Assembly: GCF_011516635.5 (NCBI RefSeq)
Contig: NZ_CP096255.1
Location: 992,001 to 1,056,000 of the forward strand
Direction: 5' to 3'
Length of the DNA: 64,000 nt
Source: Bradyrhizobium barranii subsp. apii
GTDB taxonomy: Bacteria; Pseudomonadota; Alphaproteobacteria; Rhizobiales; Xanthobacteraceae
Shown here: one piece after another, positions 49,174 through 58,202 of the stretch
Layout of the letters: each line of letters begins with the position of its first letter
How positions within the stretch are numbered: position 1 is the first letter of the stretch
Notes under the pieces: generated by a model
What the model saw: the letters and a program-made list of their open reading frames with translations, nothing else
Database searches by the model: none
Told to the model about the DNA's origin: nothing
Position numbers and translations under genes: made by a program

Positions 49174-50113
49174 TTAGAGTCTGTCCGGAAAGATTACCTT
49201 GGATTGCATAGCTTTCGCAGCATGAGTCGGATGGAGGCCAGCTTGAGAAAGGCGAGCGCCCTGTGATTGAAGCATTCCCAATCTTTGGACAGTCTTCGGC
49301 ATCGCCCGAGCCAGGCAAAGGTACGCTCGACGATCCAGCGTTTGGGCAAGACGACGAAACGGTGAGCCTGATCGGAGCGTTTGACGATTTCGAGGTTCAC
49401 GCGCTTCAGAGCGCTACGCAGCCCCTTCTGGAAATGTGGCCCTTGATATCCGCCGTCGGCGTAGAGCTTCAGAAGAAAGGGATAGAGGCCGAACAACGTT
49501 GCCATCAGGAGCACGCCGCCGTCGCGATCCTGGATGTCCGCCGCATGCACGATGGCGTGCATCAAGAGGCCTTGCGTGTCGACGAGAATGTGCCGCTTCT
49601 TGCCCTTGATCTTCTTGCCCGCGTCGTAGCCATGGAGATCATGAGGCCCCCTTTTTCAGCGCTTTTCACGCTCTGGCTATCGATGATGGCGGCGGTGGGA
49701 GAAGCCTCGCGCTCGGCCCTTTCGCGACATTCGACATAGAGGGCGTGATGAATTTTATCGAGCGTGCCGTTCCAGCTCCACAGATCGAAGTAGCCATACA
49801 GCGTCGAGCGCGGCGGCAGGTCCTTGGGGATCGCGCGCCACTGGCAACCTGTGCTCAGGATGTACATCAGCCCGTTGGCAATCTCGCGCAGGTCCACCGT
49901 ACGCTTGTTGCCGCCGCGCTTGGCCGGCGGGATGCGAGGCGCGATCAGCGCCCACTCCTCGTCGGTCAAGTCGCTCGGATAGCGCAGGCGGCTGCGGTCG
50001 TAGCGTGCACGGTTCTCGGTAGTCCACATTGGCGGCGCGTCCCCATCGAATCAGGCCGCTCACCTTGAATCACAACCGATTCATTCGACTCAACATGTTT
50101 TGGAACAGACACT
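49174..50113 (-). mobile_element. IS5-family (IS427-type) element in IS66 tnpC
   Basis: It is bounded by GAGTCTGTCC on the left and GGAACAGACAC on the right (imperfect inverse), with TTA/TAA at the edges. It carries two overlapping transposase frames, as IS427-group elements do. It interrupts the copy-B IS66 transposase. Confidence 0.8.
49194..50029 (-). CDS. IS5/IS427-type transposase, two frames joined by probable -1 frameshift
   Basis: Frame 1 (50029-49562) encodes RYPSDLTDEEWALIAPRIPPAKRGG, GCQWRAIPKDLPPRSTLYGYF and AAIIDSQSVKSAEKGG with the first catalytic Asp. At the run AAAAAGGGGGC (about 49650-49660) a -1 slip on A-AAA-GGG gives GGPHDLHGYD-type continuation and enters frame 2 (from about 49650 to 49194; annotated start 49565). 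Frame 2 contains LLKLYADGGYQGPHF (second Asp) and RWIVERTFAWLGRCRRLSKDWE (Glu). IS427-group elements commonly use such a shift, so this may be functional rather than broken. Confidence 0.75.
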
Positions 50114-50749
50114 AAGACCCGAGAGACGCGTGCGGACGCCTTGTCCGGGACGCTTGCCTTCCGCTGGTCGCATGTGAGGCGCCAGTTTGTGAAGATCGAG
50201 CGCGAGGCCGCTCCGGCGCCAGCTCCGGTTGCCCGCGAGGCTCTTGAGTGCATCGCCCAACTTTACGCAGTCGAAAAAGCGCTCCGCGGCCGATCAGATG
50301 TCGAGCGCCGTGCTGGCAGGCAGGCGCATGCCTGACCTCTGGCGACAGCCTTGAAGCAGTGGTTTGAGGCCAAGCTTGATCACCTTGCACAGAAGAGCGA
50401 CACGGCGAAGGCCCTGCGTTACGCGCTGCGTCATTGGGACGGCTTGACGCTCCATCTTTATGACGGGTGCATCGAGATGGACACGAATGCTGTCGAGCGT
50501 GCGATGCGGCCGATCAAGCTCAACGCCAAGAACTCCCTTTTTGCCGGTTGCGACGAGGGCGCCGAGAATTGGGCAGTTCTCGCTTCGTTAATCGAGACCT
50601 GTAAGCTCAATGGCGTCAGTGCCGAGCACTGGCTCGCTGACGTTCTCGCGAAGCTCGTCAATGGCTGGCCAGCGGCGCGACTGGACGAGCTGCTTCCCTG
50701 GGCGTCGACATATACGATGCATGCACACGATCCGAGGCTGGCGGCATGA
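50114..50749 (+). pseudogene. tnpC: IS66 TnpC, copy B, 3' part
   Basis: It resumes with TRETRADALSGTLAFRWSHVRRQFVKIEREAAPAP, then a TGA at about 50334 (copy A has Arg) after RRAGRQAHA. The frame continues KQWFEAKLDHLAQKSDTAKALRYALRHWDGL, DTNAVERAMRPIKLNAKNSLFAGCDEG and the LPWAST end. Inactive through both the IS5 insertion and the nonsense codon. Confidence 0.88.
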
Positions 50750-51347
50750 GCCTGAACACGACCGCGGTCCGGATCAAGGTTACTCTCAAGGATGTGAAGC
50801 CGGAGGTGATGCGTCGCCTTGTCGTACCCGTTACCCTGCGCCTTGATCGGTTGCATCTGACGCTTCAGGAGGCATTCGGCTGGACGAACAGTCACCTCTT
50901 CGAGTTCTTCGCTGGTGAGGCACATTGGGGGATTCCCGACCCCGACAATGATTACGGCCACCAGCCCATTGATGCCCGTAAAGCGCGGCTTTGCGATATC
51001 GTTCGAGAGACCGGCGCCAAGACGATCCACTATCTCTATGACTTCGGCGACAGCTGGGATCACGTGATCAAGCTCGAAAAGTGGTTCGACAACACCGACG
51101 GAGGGCATGCCCTTCCTGCTCGAGGCCGCCGGTCGTTGTCCTCCGGAAGACGTCGGCGGTGCGCCAGGCTATGCCGAATACCTCGATGCCATCGGTGACC
51201 CCACCCATCCGGAGCACGAACATATGCGCCGCTGGGGCCCCGGAGCGGTTCAATCCCAACGAGATCGACCGGAAGGCCCTCGAGGCCGCCGTCAACGCAT
51301 TGTCCGGAATTTGGAAGCCACGTCGGCAAAAGCTACGATCAAAATAG
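50746..51347 (+). pseudogene. pRiA4b ORF-3-like passenger, copy B
   Basis: Nearly identical to 21680-22282 up to KLEKWFDN (about 51095). A frameshift there moves LLEAAGRCPPEDVGGAPGYAEYLDA into another frame, and a further shift near 51238 separates ERFNPNEIDRKALEAAVNALS. Inactive. Confidence 0.88.
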
Positions 51348-51389
51348 GGCGTCAAGAGCCAATCAAAAGGGCCGCAGAGCTACGCTTAC

Positions 51390-52122
51390 CATAGACCATC
51401 GCGCTCACGACCAGGAGCGGCCGGATCCGGGACGAGCTCGGCCCATGTCCGCGCGTTGCCTTTCGGGTAGAGGCCGGATTCCAGCCAATCTCGAGCGCCG
51501 TCATCTCGCCGCCCGGTGACCTTGTCATCGACATCGATCATGATGATCTCGGCAGGCGAGTAGAATTGTGCGGTCAGCAGCGTAGCCAAGCCGACGGGGC
51601 CGGCACCGACGATGGCGACGGCGGAGCCGGGCGAGATCTTGCCGTTGAGCACGCCGCACTCGAATCCGGTGGGAAGGATGTCGCTGAGCATGACGAGAGC
51701 TGCCTCATCGACCCCATCAGGCAAATGGTGGAGGCTGGTGTCGGCAGCGGCGTCCGGACATATTCGGCCTGCGTGCCGTCGATCTTGTTGCCGAGGATCC
51801 ACCCGCCGGTGCGATAGTGCGAATACATAACTCTCCGGCAGAAGTCGCATTTGCCGCAGGACGAATGCAGGAGATGAGGACGCGGTCACCCGCCTTGAAG
51901 GCGGTCACGCCACCGCCAACCTGGTCAACGACGCCCACGTCCTCATGGACTAGAATTCGGCCGGGCTGACAGGTCGTTACATCACCCTTGAGGATGTGGA
52001 GATCAGTGCCGCAGATCGTGGTTTTCACGATCCGCACGATGGCGCTCCGGGTTCCAGGATGGCCGGTTTCGGTCGCTGCGCGAGAGACTTTTTACCGGGC
52101 CCCTCAAAGATGAGCGCTTTCA
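51390..52122 (-). pseudogene. Zinc-dependent alcohol dehydrogenase fragment
   Basis: From the ATG at 52122 the product starts MKALIFEGPGKKSLAQRPKP. A shift near 52045 follows, then RIVKTTICGTDLHILKGDVTTCQPGRILVHEDVGVVDQVG (catalytic Cys and His region), and another shift near 51840. DEAALVMLSDILPTGFECGV and VAIVGAGPVGLATLLTAQFY (Rossmann GxGxxG) follow, then MIDVDD. The IS66 copy B end at 51389 truncates it before the C terminus. Confidence 0.8.
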
Positions 52123-52144
52123 TTTCGCATCCCTCCTTGCGTAT

Positions 52145-52667
52145 TCAGTCCGCCGGTTTTGCCTCGGGCAATTGCCATCGTCGCCCGGTAGAGCCGAACC
52201 GTGTAGTTCCAGACTTTGGTGATCGGCAGGCTGTTTTGGATCTTGCCGTCGTAGCCTCCAAACTGGCACCGCAACTGAGCCGTCCGAGCCAGCCGCGCAC
52301 TGAGCTTGCGAACGCATCGGTGGTCATGCCGGCATACGGCACCGCCATTAATCTGCACCAGGCCCTTCTCGCCGCTGGCGGCAAGCGCCCTGCTGTCCTT
52401 CTCCAGAATCGCTTTGAACGGCTGCCGCGGAAGAGCGCGCGCTCGACCACGCTGATCTCGGCGTCGAGTACAGGATCGTGGGCAGCGAGCCGCAATGCCT
52501 CGATCGCATGCGTGGCGCGACCGGTTCGAACTGTTGCAGCCAGTCGCGCGCGAGCACGTCGCGCAATACGCCTCACGACCGGCGTGCGCCGGACGTACCA
52601 ACCGGCGATGCGCCGCTCGCTGACGGGTTTGCCTCGATATGCAGGTCACCGCATCGAAATGCGTCAC
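52145..52667 (-). pseudogene. DUF1254/DUF1214-like protein remnant
   Basis: The minus strand ends with segments in two frames resembling the C terminus of DUF1254/DUF1214 proteins: YDGKIQNSLPITKVWNYTVRLYRA followed by WQLPEAKPAD and stop at 52145. Upstream pieces (MTHFDAVTCISRQTRQ, QPFKAILEKDSRALAA) are in varying frames. Identity is tentative; loss of reading frame is clear. Confidence 0.45.
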
Positions 52668-52728
52668 GTCGATTCTTTGCGCGCCGACGTCTGAAGCGAC
52701 GATTGAGGGGGGTAGAGCATGAGCCCGT

Positions 52729-53324
52729 CTAGGACAGCAAATTTCGCCGGCGACAACAGCATCGTAGGCATGCCCTCGGTCCTATAGTGACGGTTCGCGT
52801 CACGGCATTCCCGGTCTCGAGCCGATCCGACGAGCGATTGATGGTCAGCGCGATCGACAGACTGCCTGCAGCGAGGAAGGGCAGATCGGATGCCACATGC
52901 GGGATGAAGGTCTGAAATGCGATCCGGGGGAGCGTGAGCGTTGCCTCGCGTGTGGCCGGCGGATCGACCGCGTATTTGGCGACGATCGTCAGACCAGAGA
53001 TCGCATAACTGCCCGGCTCCTGCGGATGGATCGCGAATTCGAACCAGACACCGCCAGTGAGGCCGTCGCGCTCTTCGCTCTCATAGGGGCTGCGCAGCTG
53101 CCGCGTCAGGACATTGCACGGTTGGAACTCTGGCAGCTTGGGCGGCGCCGTCTTGTAGTTCGGCGCCAGCACCTCGATCCGCTGCGTGGCGGCCTGTCTC
53201 ACCACGACGCAGGGCGGATCGAGCGTCACCCGCAGGATCGGCTCGGCGTGTTTTCCTGAGCGCGGGCCGCGCATGGCGCCAGCGAGCCAGGCATCGGGGC
53301 TGCGTTAGACAGCGGATACCTCAT
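52729..53324 (-). pseudogene. BatD-like protein fragment
   Basis: The frame 53274-52729 encodes EPILRVTLDPPCVVVRQAATQRIEVLAPN, ERDGLTGGVWFEFAIHPQEPGSYAISGLTIVAKYA and LETGNAVTRTVTI, which resembles the Ig-like repeats of BatD/oxygen-tolerance proteins. The likely start (ATG near 53323, overlapping the previous stop as ATGA) is in another frame, and the product ends early in RACLRCCCRRRN. Family members are far longer and carry a C-terminal membrane segment, so this is a stub. Confidence 0.6.
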
Positions 53325-53675
53325 TGCTTCGCTCCCGCCGGCTGCGCCGCATCCTGGTGGGCATATTTCAGCTTGAGGACATCAGCAGGCGTGGCCTGGA
53401 CCTGTCCAGGCTTCAGCGGCGCGGGACGTGGTCAGGTCTGCCGGTGTAACCTGATCTTCTGGCCGCCCTTCTGGACTGGGTCGATCCGACGGCCTGCCAA
53501 ATAGTCAAGCCCCTCATCGACGACAATTGCCGCAAGCGATCAACTACCAATGCTCGCAATAGACCTGCTGATGGGGGCATGACCACCCTAGTTAATGATC
53601 GTCACTGAAAACTGTGCCGATCCGGCTGCATCACATGCGTTGAGGCATAAAGTCATCATCGGCCGATGAGCACGA
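53325..53675. other. Tail of a gene upstream of batD relic, otherwise no gene
   Basis: On the minus strand ATPADVLKLKYAHQDAAQPAGAKQ and a stop overlap the batD-like start by ATGA, which looks like the last codons of a co-transcribed partner. Further upstream the frame decays. The IS256 copy 2 begins at 53676. Confidence 0.4.
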
Positions 53676-55091
53676 GAGCTATCGCCAAATTTTGGTGACG
53701 GCGCGGCCGGTCAGGCGGCGGCGGTTATGGGCTGACGGTCAGTCGGTTTGGCGATGAGCTCGATCCCGTCGTTGAATGTCACACCGAGAACGAGTTTTGG
53801 CAACTGGTTGTGGCCATCGAGACGACGCCGGCTTTTCTGCGCGGCCTCAAGCAGTTTGAAGACCATCGCGAGCGCCGTTCTGTTGGACAGGCAGCCCTTT
53901 GATCGGATCGTGCGGTGGCGCACGGTAGCGAAGGTGCTTTCAATGGGATTGGTGGTCCGCAGGTGTTTCCAGTGTTCGGCCGGGAAGTCGTAGAACGCCA
54001 GTAGCGTGTCCCGATCCTTGCTCAGGCAGTCGGCCGCCTTCTCGTATTTGGGCGTATAGCTCTCGATGAAGGCGTCGAACGCCAGCTCGGCGGCGGCCTT
54101 GGTTTCGGCCATCCAACTCTCCTGCAACGCGCGTTTGGCTTTAGGCTGCTGGCTCTTCGGCAACTTGGCGATCACGTTGGCGGTCTTGTGTACCCAGCAG
54201 CGCTGCTCGCGCGTTTTCGGCCAGACCTCGCCGGCGGCCTTCCAGAACCCGAGCGCGCCGTCGGCGATGGTGAGCCGCGGCGGCACGCCGAGCCCGCGCC
54301 GCTTCAGGTCGAGCAGCAGATCGCGCCAGTCCTGCGCGCTCTCGCGGGCGCCATCGGTGAAGCCGACCAGTTCCTTGCGGCCTTCCGGCGTCGCGCCGAT
54401 CAGCACCAGGATGCACTGCTTTTCGTCTTCGAGGCGTGCTTGGAGATGGATGCCATCGGCCCAGATGTAGACGTAGCGCTTCGCGGACAGATCGCGCCTC
54501 TGCCACGCGGTGTGTTCGTCAAGCCAACCGTCCTTCAGACGGCCGATGGCGGATGCCGACAACCCGGCAGCATCCTTGCCGAGCAGCGCCGCCAGAGCCT
54601 CGGAGAAGTCGCCGGTGGAGATACCCTTCAGGTAAAGGATCGGCAGCAGCGTCTCGATCGATTTCGAGCGGCGCATGTAGGGCGGCAGGATCGACGGAGA
54701 GAACCGGATGCGGTCGGGATCGGTAGCCTCCGCCTCGCGATCGCGTACACGCGGCTGGCGGACGCCGACCGGACCGATACCATCCATCACCTCGCGTTCC
54801 GGCAGGTGACCGTGGCGCACGAGCGCTGGTGGCCGTCCGCAGTCCTCAAATCGGCATGCTTGCCGAGAAAGTCCGCGACCTCGGCCTCGACCGCCTGGGC
54901 CAACAGAGCACGCGCCCCATTGCGCAAGATTTCGGTGAGTTGATCGTCGACGTTTCCTGGCTGAATCAACTTGATGATGTTATCTTTGGACACGGCATAT
55001 CGCTCCTTCGGTGGAGAAGTGGAGGCGTCAAGCACCCCCACGATATGCCGCCTTCCCGATTCCCGCCGTCACCAACTTTCAGCGATAGCTC
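53676..55091 (-). mobile_element. IS256-family element, copy 2
   Basis: Ends GAGCTATCG and CGATAGCTC, flanked by the 9-bp duplication TGAGCACGA (53667-53675 and 55092-55100). Differs from copy 1 by a small number of bases only. It has a different target duplication, so it transposed independently. Confidence 0.9.
53711..55041 (-). pseudogene. IS256-family transposase, copy 2, two frames
   Basis: Same organisation as copy 1: N-terminal 84-codon frame (55041-54787) and catalytic 369-codon frame (54820-53711), offset by the same -1 relation at the same place. Catalytic motifs YVYIWADGIHL, LTIADGALGFW and TTNPIESTFATV are intact. Differences such as AQAVEAEVADFL against AQAIEAEVADFL show the copies have drifted slightly. 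Confidence 0.85.
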
Positions 55092-55100
55092 TGAGCACGA

Positions 55101-55687
55101 AAAGGATATGACTACAACACACTTGGTATGTTTCCTTCAACCAGTCGAAGGGGCCAAATCGATACCCCATTCGAGAAACCAGAACCTTTCCAAGTGAGGC
55201 TGACGCGAAGAGATTCGCGGACGAACTGCTGAACAGTCCACCCGCGAGTTCGACTACCATACTGGCTGGCACGATAAACCCACATTATCCAAGGCGCGTA
55301 GTCGGATCGAGCGACATAGTACGTTGGATACGTGGTCGCAACTGACATATTCGACATTCATTCGATCCCCATCAGAAAATAGTCTCGAGCGTTTCAGATT
55401 TCTGTGGGACGCCGATCGTGAGACTACGATCCACTACCATCTCTGATCGGTAATGTAAGAGGTCGTCCGTGAACAAGGCTCTAAGCGATTGAGCGAGAGT
55501 CTGTTTTTCGGATTTGAGACGGTTTGAGATTGCAGGGATTGGGAGGTAAAGACCGCCAAAGCCTGCAAATTCGATTGTGGATTGAACGAAGCCGCTGCCG
55601 CGGCGTAGGGGGCAAGGTGGCATAGATCGCCTCCTGGCTGAGAGGATGTGGGTGTTGGAGCCCACCCCCTCAGACAGGAGTATCGAG
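55101..55687. other. Gap before IS91 module
   Basis: No supported gene. Part of this, probably from about 55400 on, is likely the left end of the IS91-type element (long non-coding leader with inverted segments), but I cannot place the terminus. Confidence 0.35.
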
Positions 55688-56548
55688 ATGGCCGATTTGA
55701 GCCCTCTTCGCCGCCGCATGATCGAAGACATGACCGTCCGCAATCTGTCGCCGGCGACGCAAAGATCCTACATCAGCGCGGTTTCGAAGTTCAGCCGCTA
55801 TTTTGGCCGATCGCCTGACCGGTTAGAGCTGGAAGACGTCCGCGCCTTCCAGGTGCATTTGGTCTCGACCGGCATCTCATGGCCGGCGCTGAACCAGATC
55901 GTCTGTGCGCTACGGTTTTTCTACGGCGTCACGCTCGGCGAGGCGCTCATCCCAGAGCGCATTCCCTATGCGCGAGAACCGCGCAAGCTGCCGGTCGTTC
56001 TCAGCGCCGACGAAGTGGTTCAGTTTCTTGAAGCGGTATCGAGCCTGAAGAGCCGCGCCGCGCTCACCACCGCCTATGCGGCCGGGCTCAGGGCCTCGGA
56101 GGTTGCGGGACTGCGGATCGAAGACATCGACAGCGCCCGCGGCGTCATCCAGGTGCGCCACGGCAAGGGCGCGAAGGATCGCAACGTGATGCTGTCGCCC
56201 CAGCTGCTGGGCATCCTGCGCACCTACTGGCGGCTCGCCCGGCCGCGGCTTTATCTGTTCCCTGGTCGTGACGAAGATCATCCGATCGATCAGACCGTGC
56301 TGCATGCCGCCTGCCGGTCGGCGGTGAAGGCTGCGGGCCTGACCAAGCGCGTCACGCTGCACACGCTGCGCCACAGCTTCGCGACACATCTTCTCGAGAA
56401 CGGAACCGATATCCGGATCATCCAGGTCTTGCTCGGGCACAATAATTTGTCGTCGACAGCGCGCTACACGCAGGTCGCCACCGATACGATCCGAGCGACG
56501 CAGAGCCCGCTCGATCGCCTGTCGCTGGAGGTGACGCCACCTGGATGA
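55688..56548 (+). CDS. Tyrosine recombinase accompanying IS91-type transposase
   Basis: A 286-residue XerC/D-type integrase. The N-terminal SAM-like core-binding region (MIEDMTVRNLSPATQRSYISAVSKFSRYF) precedes a catalytic domain with Arg in YAAGLRASEVAGLRIEDID, Lys in HGKGAKDRNV, HTLRHSFATHLLENG (HxxR) and VLLGHNNLSSTARYTQV, holding His and the nucleophilic Tyr. The ATG at 55688 has AGGAG nine bases upstream and is preferred over 55646. It overlaps the next gene by ATGA. Such a recombinase is a regular partner in one group of IS91-like elements. Confidence 0.88.
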   Translation: MADLSPLRRRMIEDMTVRNLSPATQRSYISAVSKFSRYFGRSPDRLELEDVRAFQVHLVSTGISWPALNQIVCALRFFYGVTLGEALIPERIPYAREPRKLPVVLSADEVVQFLEAVSSLKSRAALTTAYAAGLRASEVAGLRIEDIDSARGVIQVRHGKGAKDRNVMLSPQLLGILRTYWRLARPRLYLFPGRDEDHPIDQTVLHAACRSAVKAAGLTKRVTLHTLRHSFATHLLENGTDIRIIQVLLGHNNLSSTARYTQVATDTIRATQSPLDRLSLEVTPPG

Positions 56549-57795
56549 CCCGCAGCGGGATGCGGGTCATGACCCGCTCCGACATCCGCTCCAACAGGCC
56601 CGCCATCGAGATTGCCGATATTCTGCGCCGGCATGGCGACGCCTATCGCCGTGTACATGCCGGTCATCTGGGGCGGGTCGAGCGGCGCGTGATGAGCGCG
56701 ATCGTTGCGTGCCGGACCGAGGCGCTCGGCGGCCACATGCAGGCTTGCGACGACTGCGGCACGACACGCGTTGCCTATAATTCCTGCCGCAATCGGCACT
56801 GTCCGAAGTGTCAGGGGAGAGCCCGAGCCGCGTGGCTCGCCGCGCGTCAAGCCGACCTGCTTCCGGTTCCCTATTTCCACGTCGTCTTTACACTTCCCGC
56901 ACCGATCGCCGCGATCGCTTTCCAGAACAAGGCCGTCGTCTATGCCATCCTGTTCAAGGCTGCCGCCGAGGCGATGACGACGCTCGCCGCCAATCCACGC
57001 CGGCTCGGCGGTGCGATCGGCGGCGTCGCCGTCCTCCACACCTGGGGACAGACGCTGATGCATCATCCCCACGTCCATTGCGTCGTTCCGGGTGGCGGCC
57101 TCTCGCCCGATGGCGCGCGCTGGACCGCTTGCCGACCGAACTTCTTCCTGGCCGTCAAACCGTTGTCCAGACTATTTCGCACACTTTTTCTCAAACGTCT
57201 GTCGGCAGCCTTCAACTCCGGTGCCTTGCGTTTCTTCGGCGATCTCGGAGCTCTGGCCGAGCCGGCTGCCTTTGCGGCCCACCTCGACGCCATGCGACGC
57301 ATCAACTGGGTTGCTTACGCCAAGCGGCCCTTCGGCGGACCCGCACAGGTCCTGGCCTATCTCGGCCGCTACACCCATCGCGTCGCGATCGCCAACAGCC
57401 GGCTCGTCGCACTCGACGACGATCATGTCGCCTTCTCATGGAAGGACTATCGCCAAAACAGCGCGACAAAGATCATGAATCTCAAGCCCGATGAGTTCAT
57501 TCGCCGTTTCCTGCTTCATACGCCGCCTGACGGCTTCCACCGCATCCGCCACTTCGGCTTCATGGCCAACCGCCATCGCGCTGCCAAGCTCGCCCTTTGC
57601 CGCGAACTTCTCGATCATGAGCGAACAGCCCCAAACGATGGCCAGCCGTCGCCTGTGGATTCGGAGGCTCAAACCTGGGCCGAGGTTCCTGCCTGTCCCG
57701 ATTGTGGTGGCGTCATGCGCATCATTGAGCGCTTTCGACATAGCTTCAGACGCCCCAGCCCTCGAACATCACCGTTCCGATGCGACACATCGTGA
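56545..57795 (+). CDS. IS91-family HUH (Y1) transposase
   Basis: A 416-residue rolling-circle transposase. The N-terminal zinc-binding region includes QACDDCGTTRVAYNSCRNRHCPKCQGRAR. The HUH motif lies in HHPHVHCVVPGGGLS, and the catalytic Tyr is in VLAYLGRYTHRVAIANSRL. FSWKDYR and the C-terminal CPDCGG follow. The start overlaps the recombinase stop. The C-terminal end (FRHSFRRPSPRTS) matches the usual tail. It appears intact. Confidence 0.88.
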   Translation: MTRSGMRVMTRSDIRSNRPAIEIADILRRHGDAYRRVHAGHLGRVERRVMSAIVACRTEALGGHMQACDDCGTTRVAYNSCRNRHCPKCQGRARAAWLAARQADLLPVPYFHVVFTLPAPIAAIAFQNKAVVYAILFKAAAEAMTTLAANPRRLGGAIGGVAVLHTWGQTLMHHPHVHCVVPGGGLSPDGARWTACRPNFFLAVKPLSRLFRTLFLKRLSAAFNSGALRFFGDLGALAEPAAFAAHLDAMRRINWVAYAKRPFGGPAQVLAYLGRYTHRVAIANSRLVALDDDHVAFSWKDYRQNSATKIMNLKPDEFIRRFLLHTPPDGFHRIRHFGFMANRHRAAKLALCRELLDHERTAPNDGQPSPVDSEAQTWAEVPACPDCGGVMRIIERFRHSFRRPSPRTSPFRCDTS

Positions 57796-58202
57796 GCCAA
57801 GTCATGTCGTGCACGACGATCATCATTCGTCATTTCGCTCCCAGCGTCTCGATCATCGCGGACGATGTCGAATCCGTGCTGTCACACTGCGCGACAACAA
57901 CCGTCCGATGCAGCAAAAGGCCTATCGCGATCTCAGGCGAAGCGCGTCTGATCTCAACTCTTCCAGGATGCGCACTCCTGTGTCTCTGCCTCACGCGCCG
58001 AGCCAGCAGATCGGGCATGGCGATCTCGAACAATCCCCATAGCTGCAAAACCGCGAATAGCCTCCCGCGCCTTCGTTCAATCCGGCTTCAATGAGGTCGC
58101 GTCATAAGCGCCTGCCGCGCCCTCGCGTGAGCGCGACCTCACAGAACCCTCCAGATTCCCTTTCGCAGCGGACCATGATTCTGTGTTGCATCGGAGGGGA
58201 CG
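57796..58202. other. IS91 right flank, no gene
   Basis: About 400 bases with no supported gene. Part is probably the terminal region of the IS91-type element, and the last ~60 bases belong to the next IS5-type element. Confidence 0.4.

Larger units (their letters stand above)
47339..51389 (+). mobile_element. IS66-family element, copy B (decayed, with IS5 inside)
   Basis: The same element type as copy A (19209-22323): left end GTAAACGGGGCTGCGAGGCCC, right end GCTACGCTTAC at 51389, and the same gene order including the pRiA4b ORF-3-like passenger. All four genes are damaged, and an IS5-type element sits in tnpC (49174-50113). The flanking octamers (CCCTGATC left, CATAGACC right) differ, so one side has been rearranged or the copy was formed by recombination. 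Confidence 0.88.
55688..57795 (+). mobile_element. IS91-family element (minimal extent)
   Basis: Tyrosine recombinase and IS91-type HUH transposase in one operon. IS91 elements lack terminal inverted repeats and target duplications, so the true ends, which lie outside the given span, cannot be set by eye. Confidence 0.75.
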
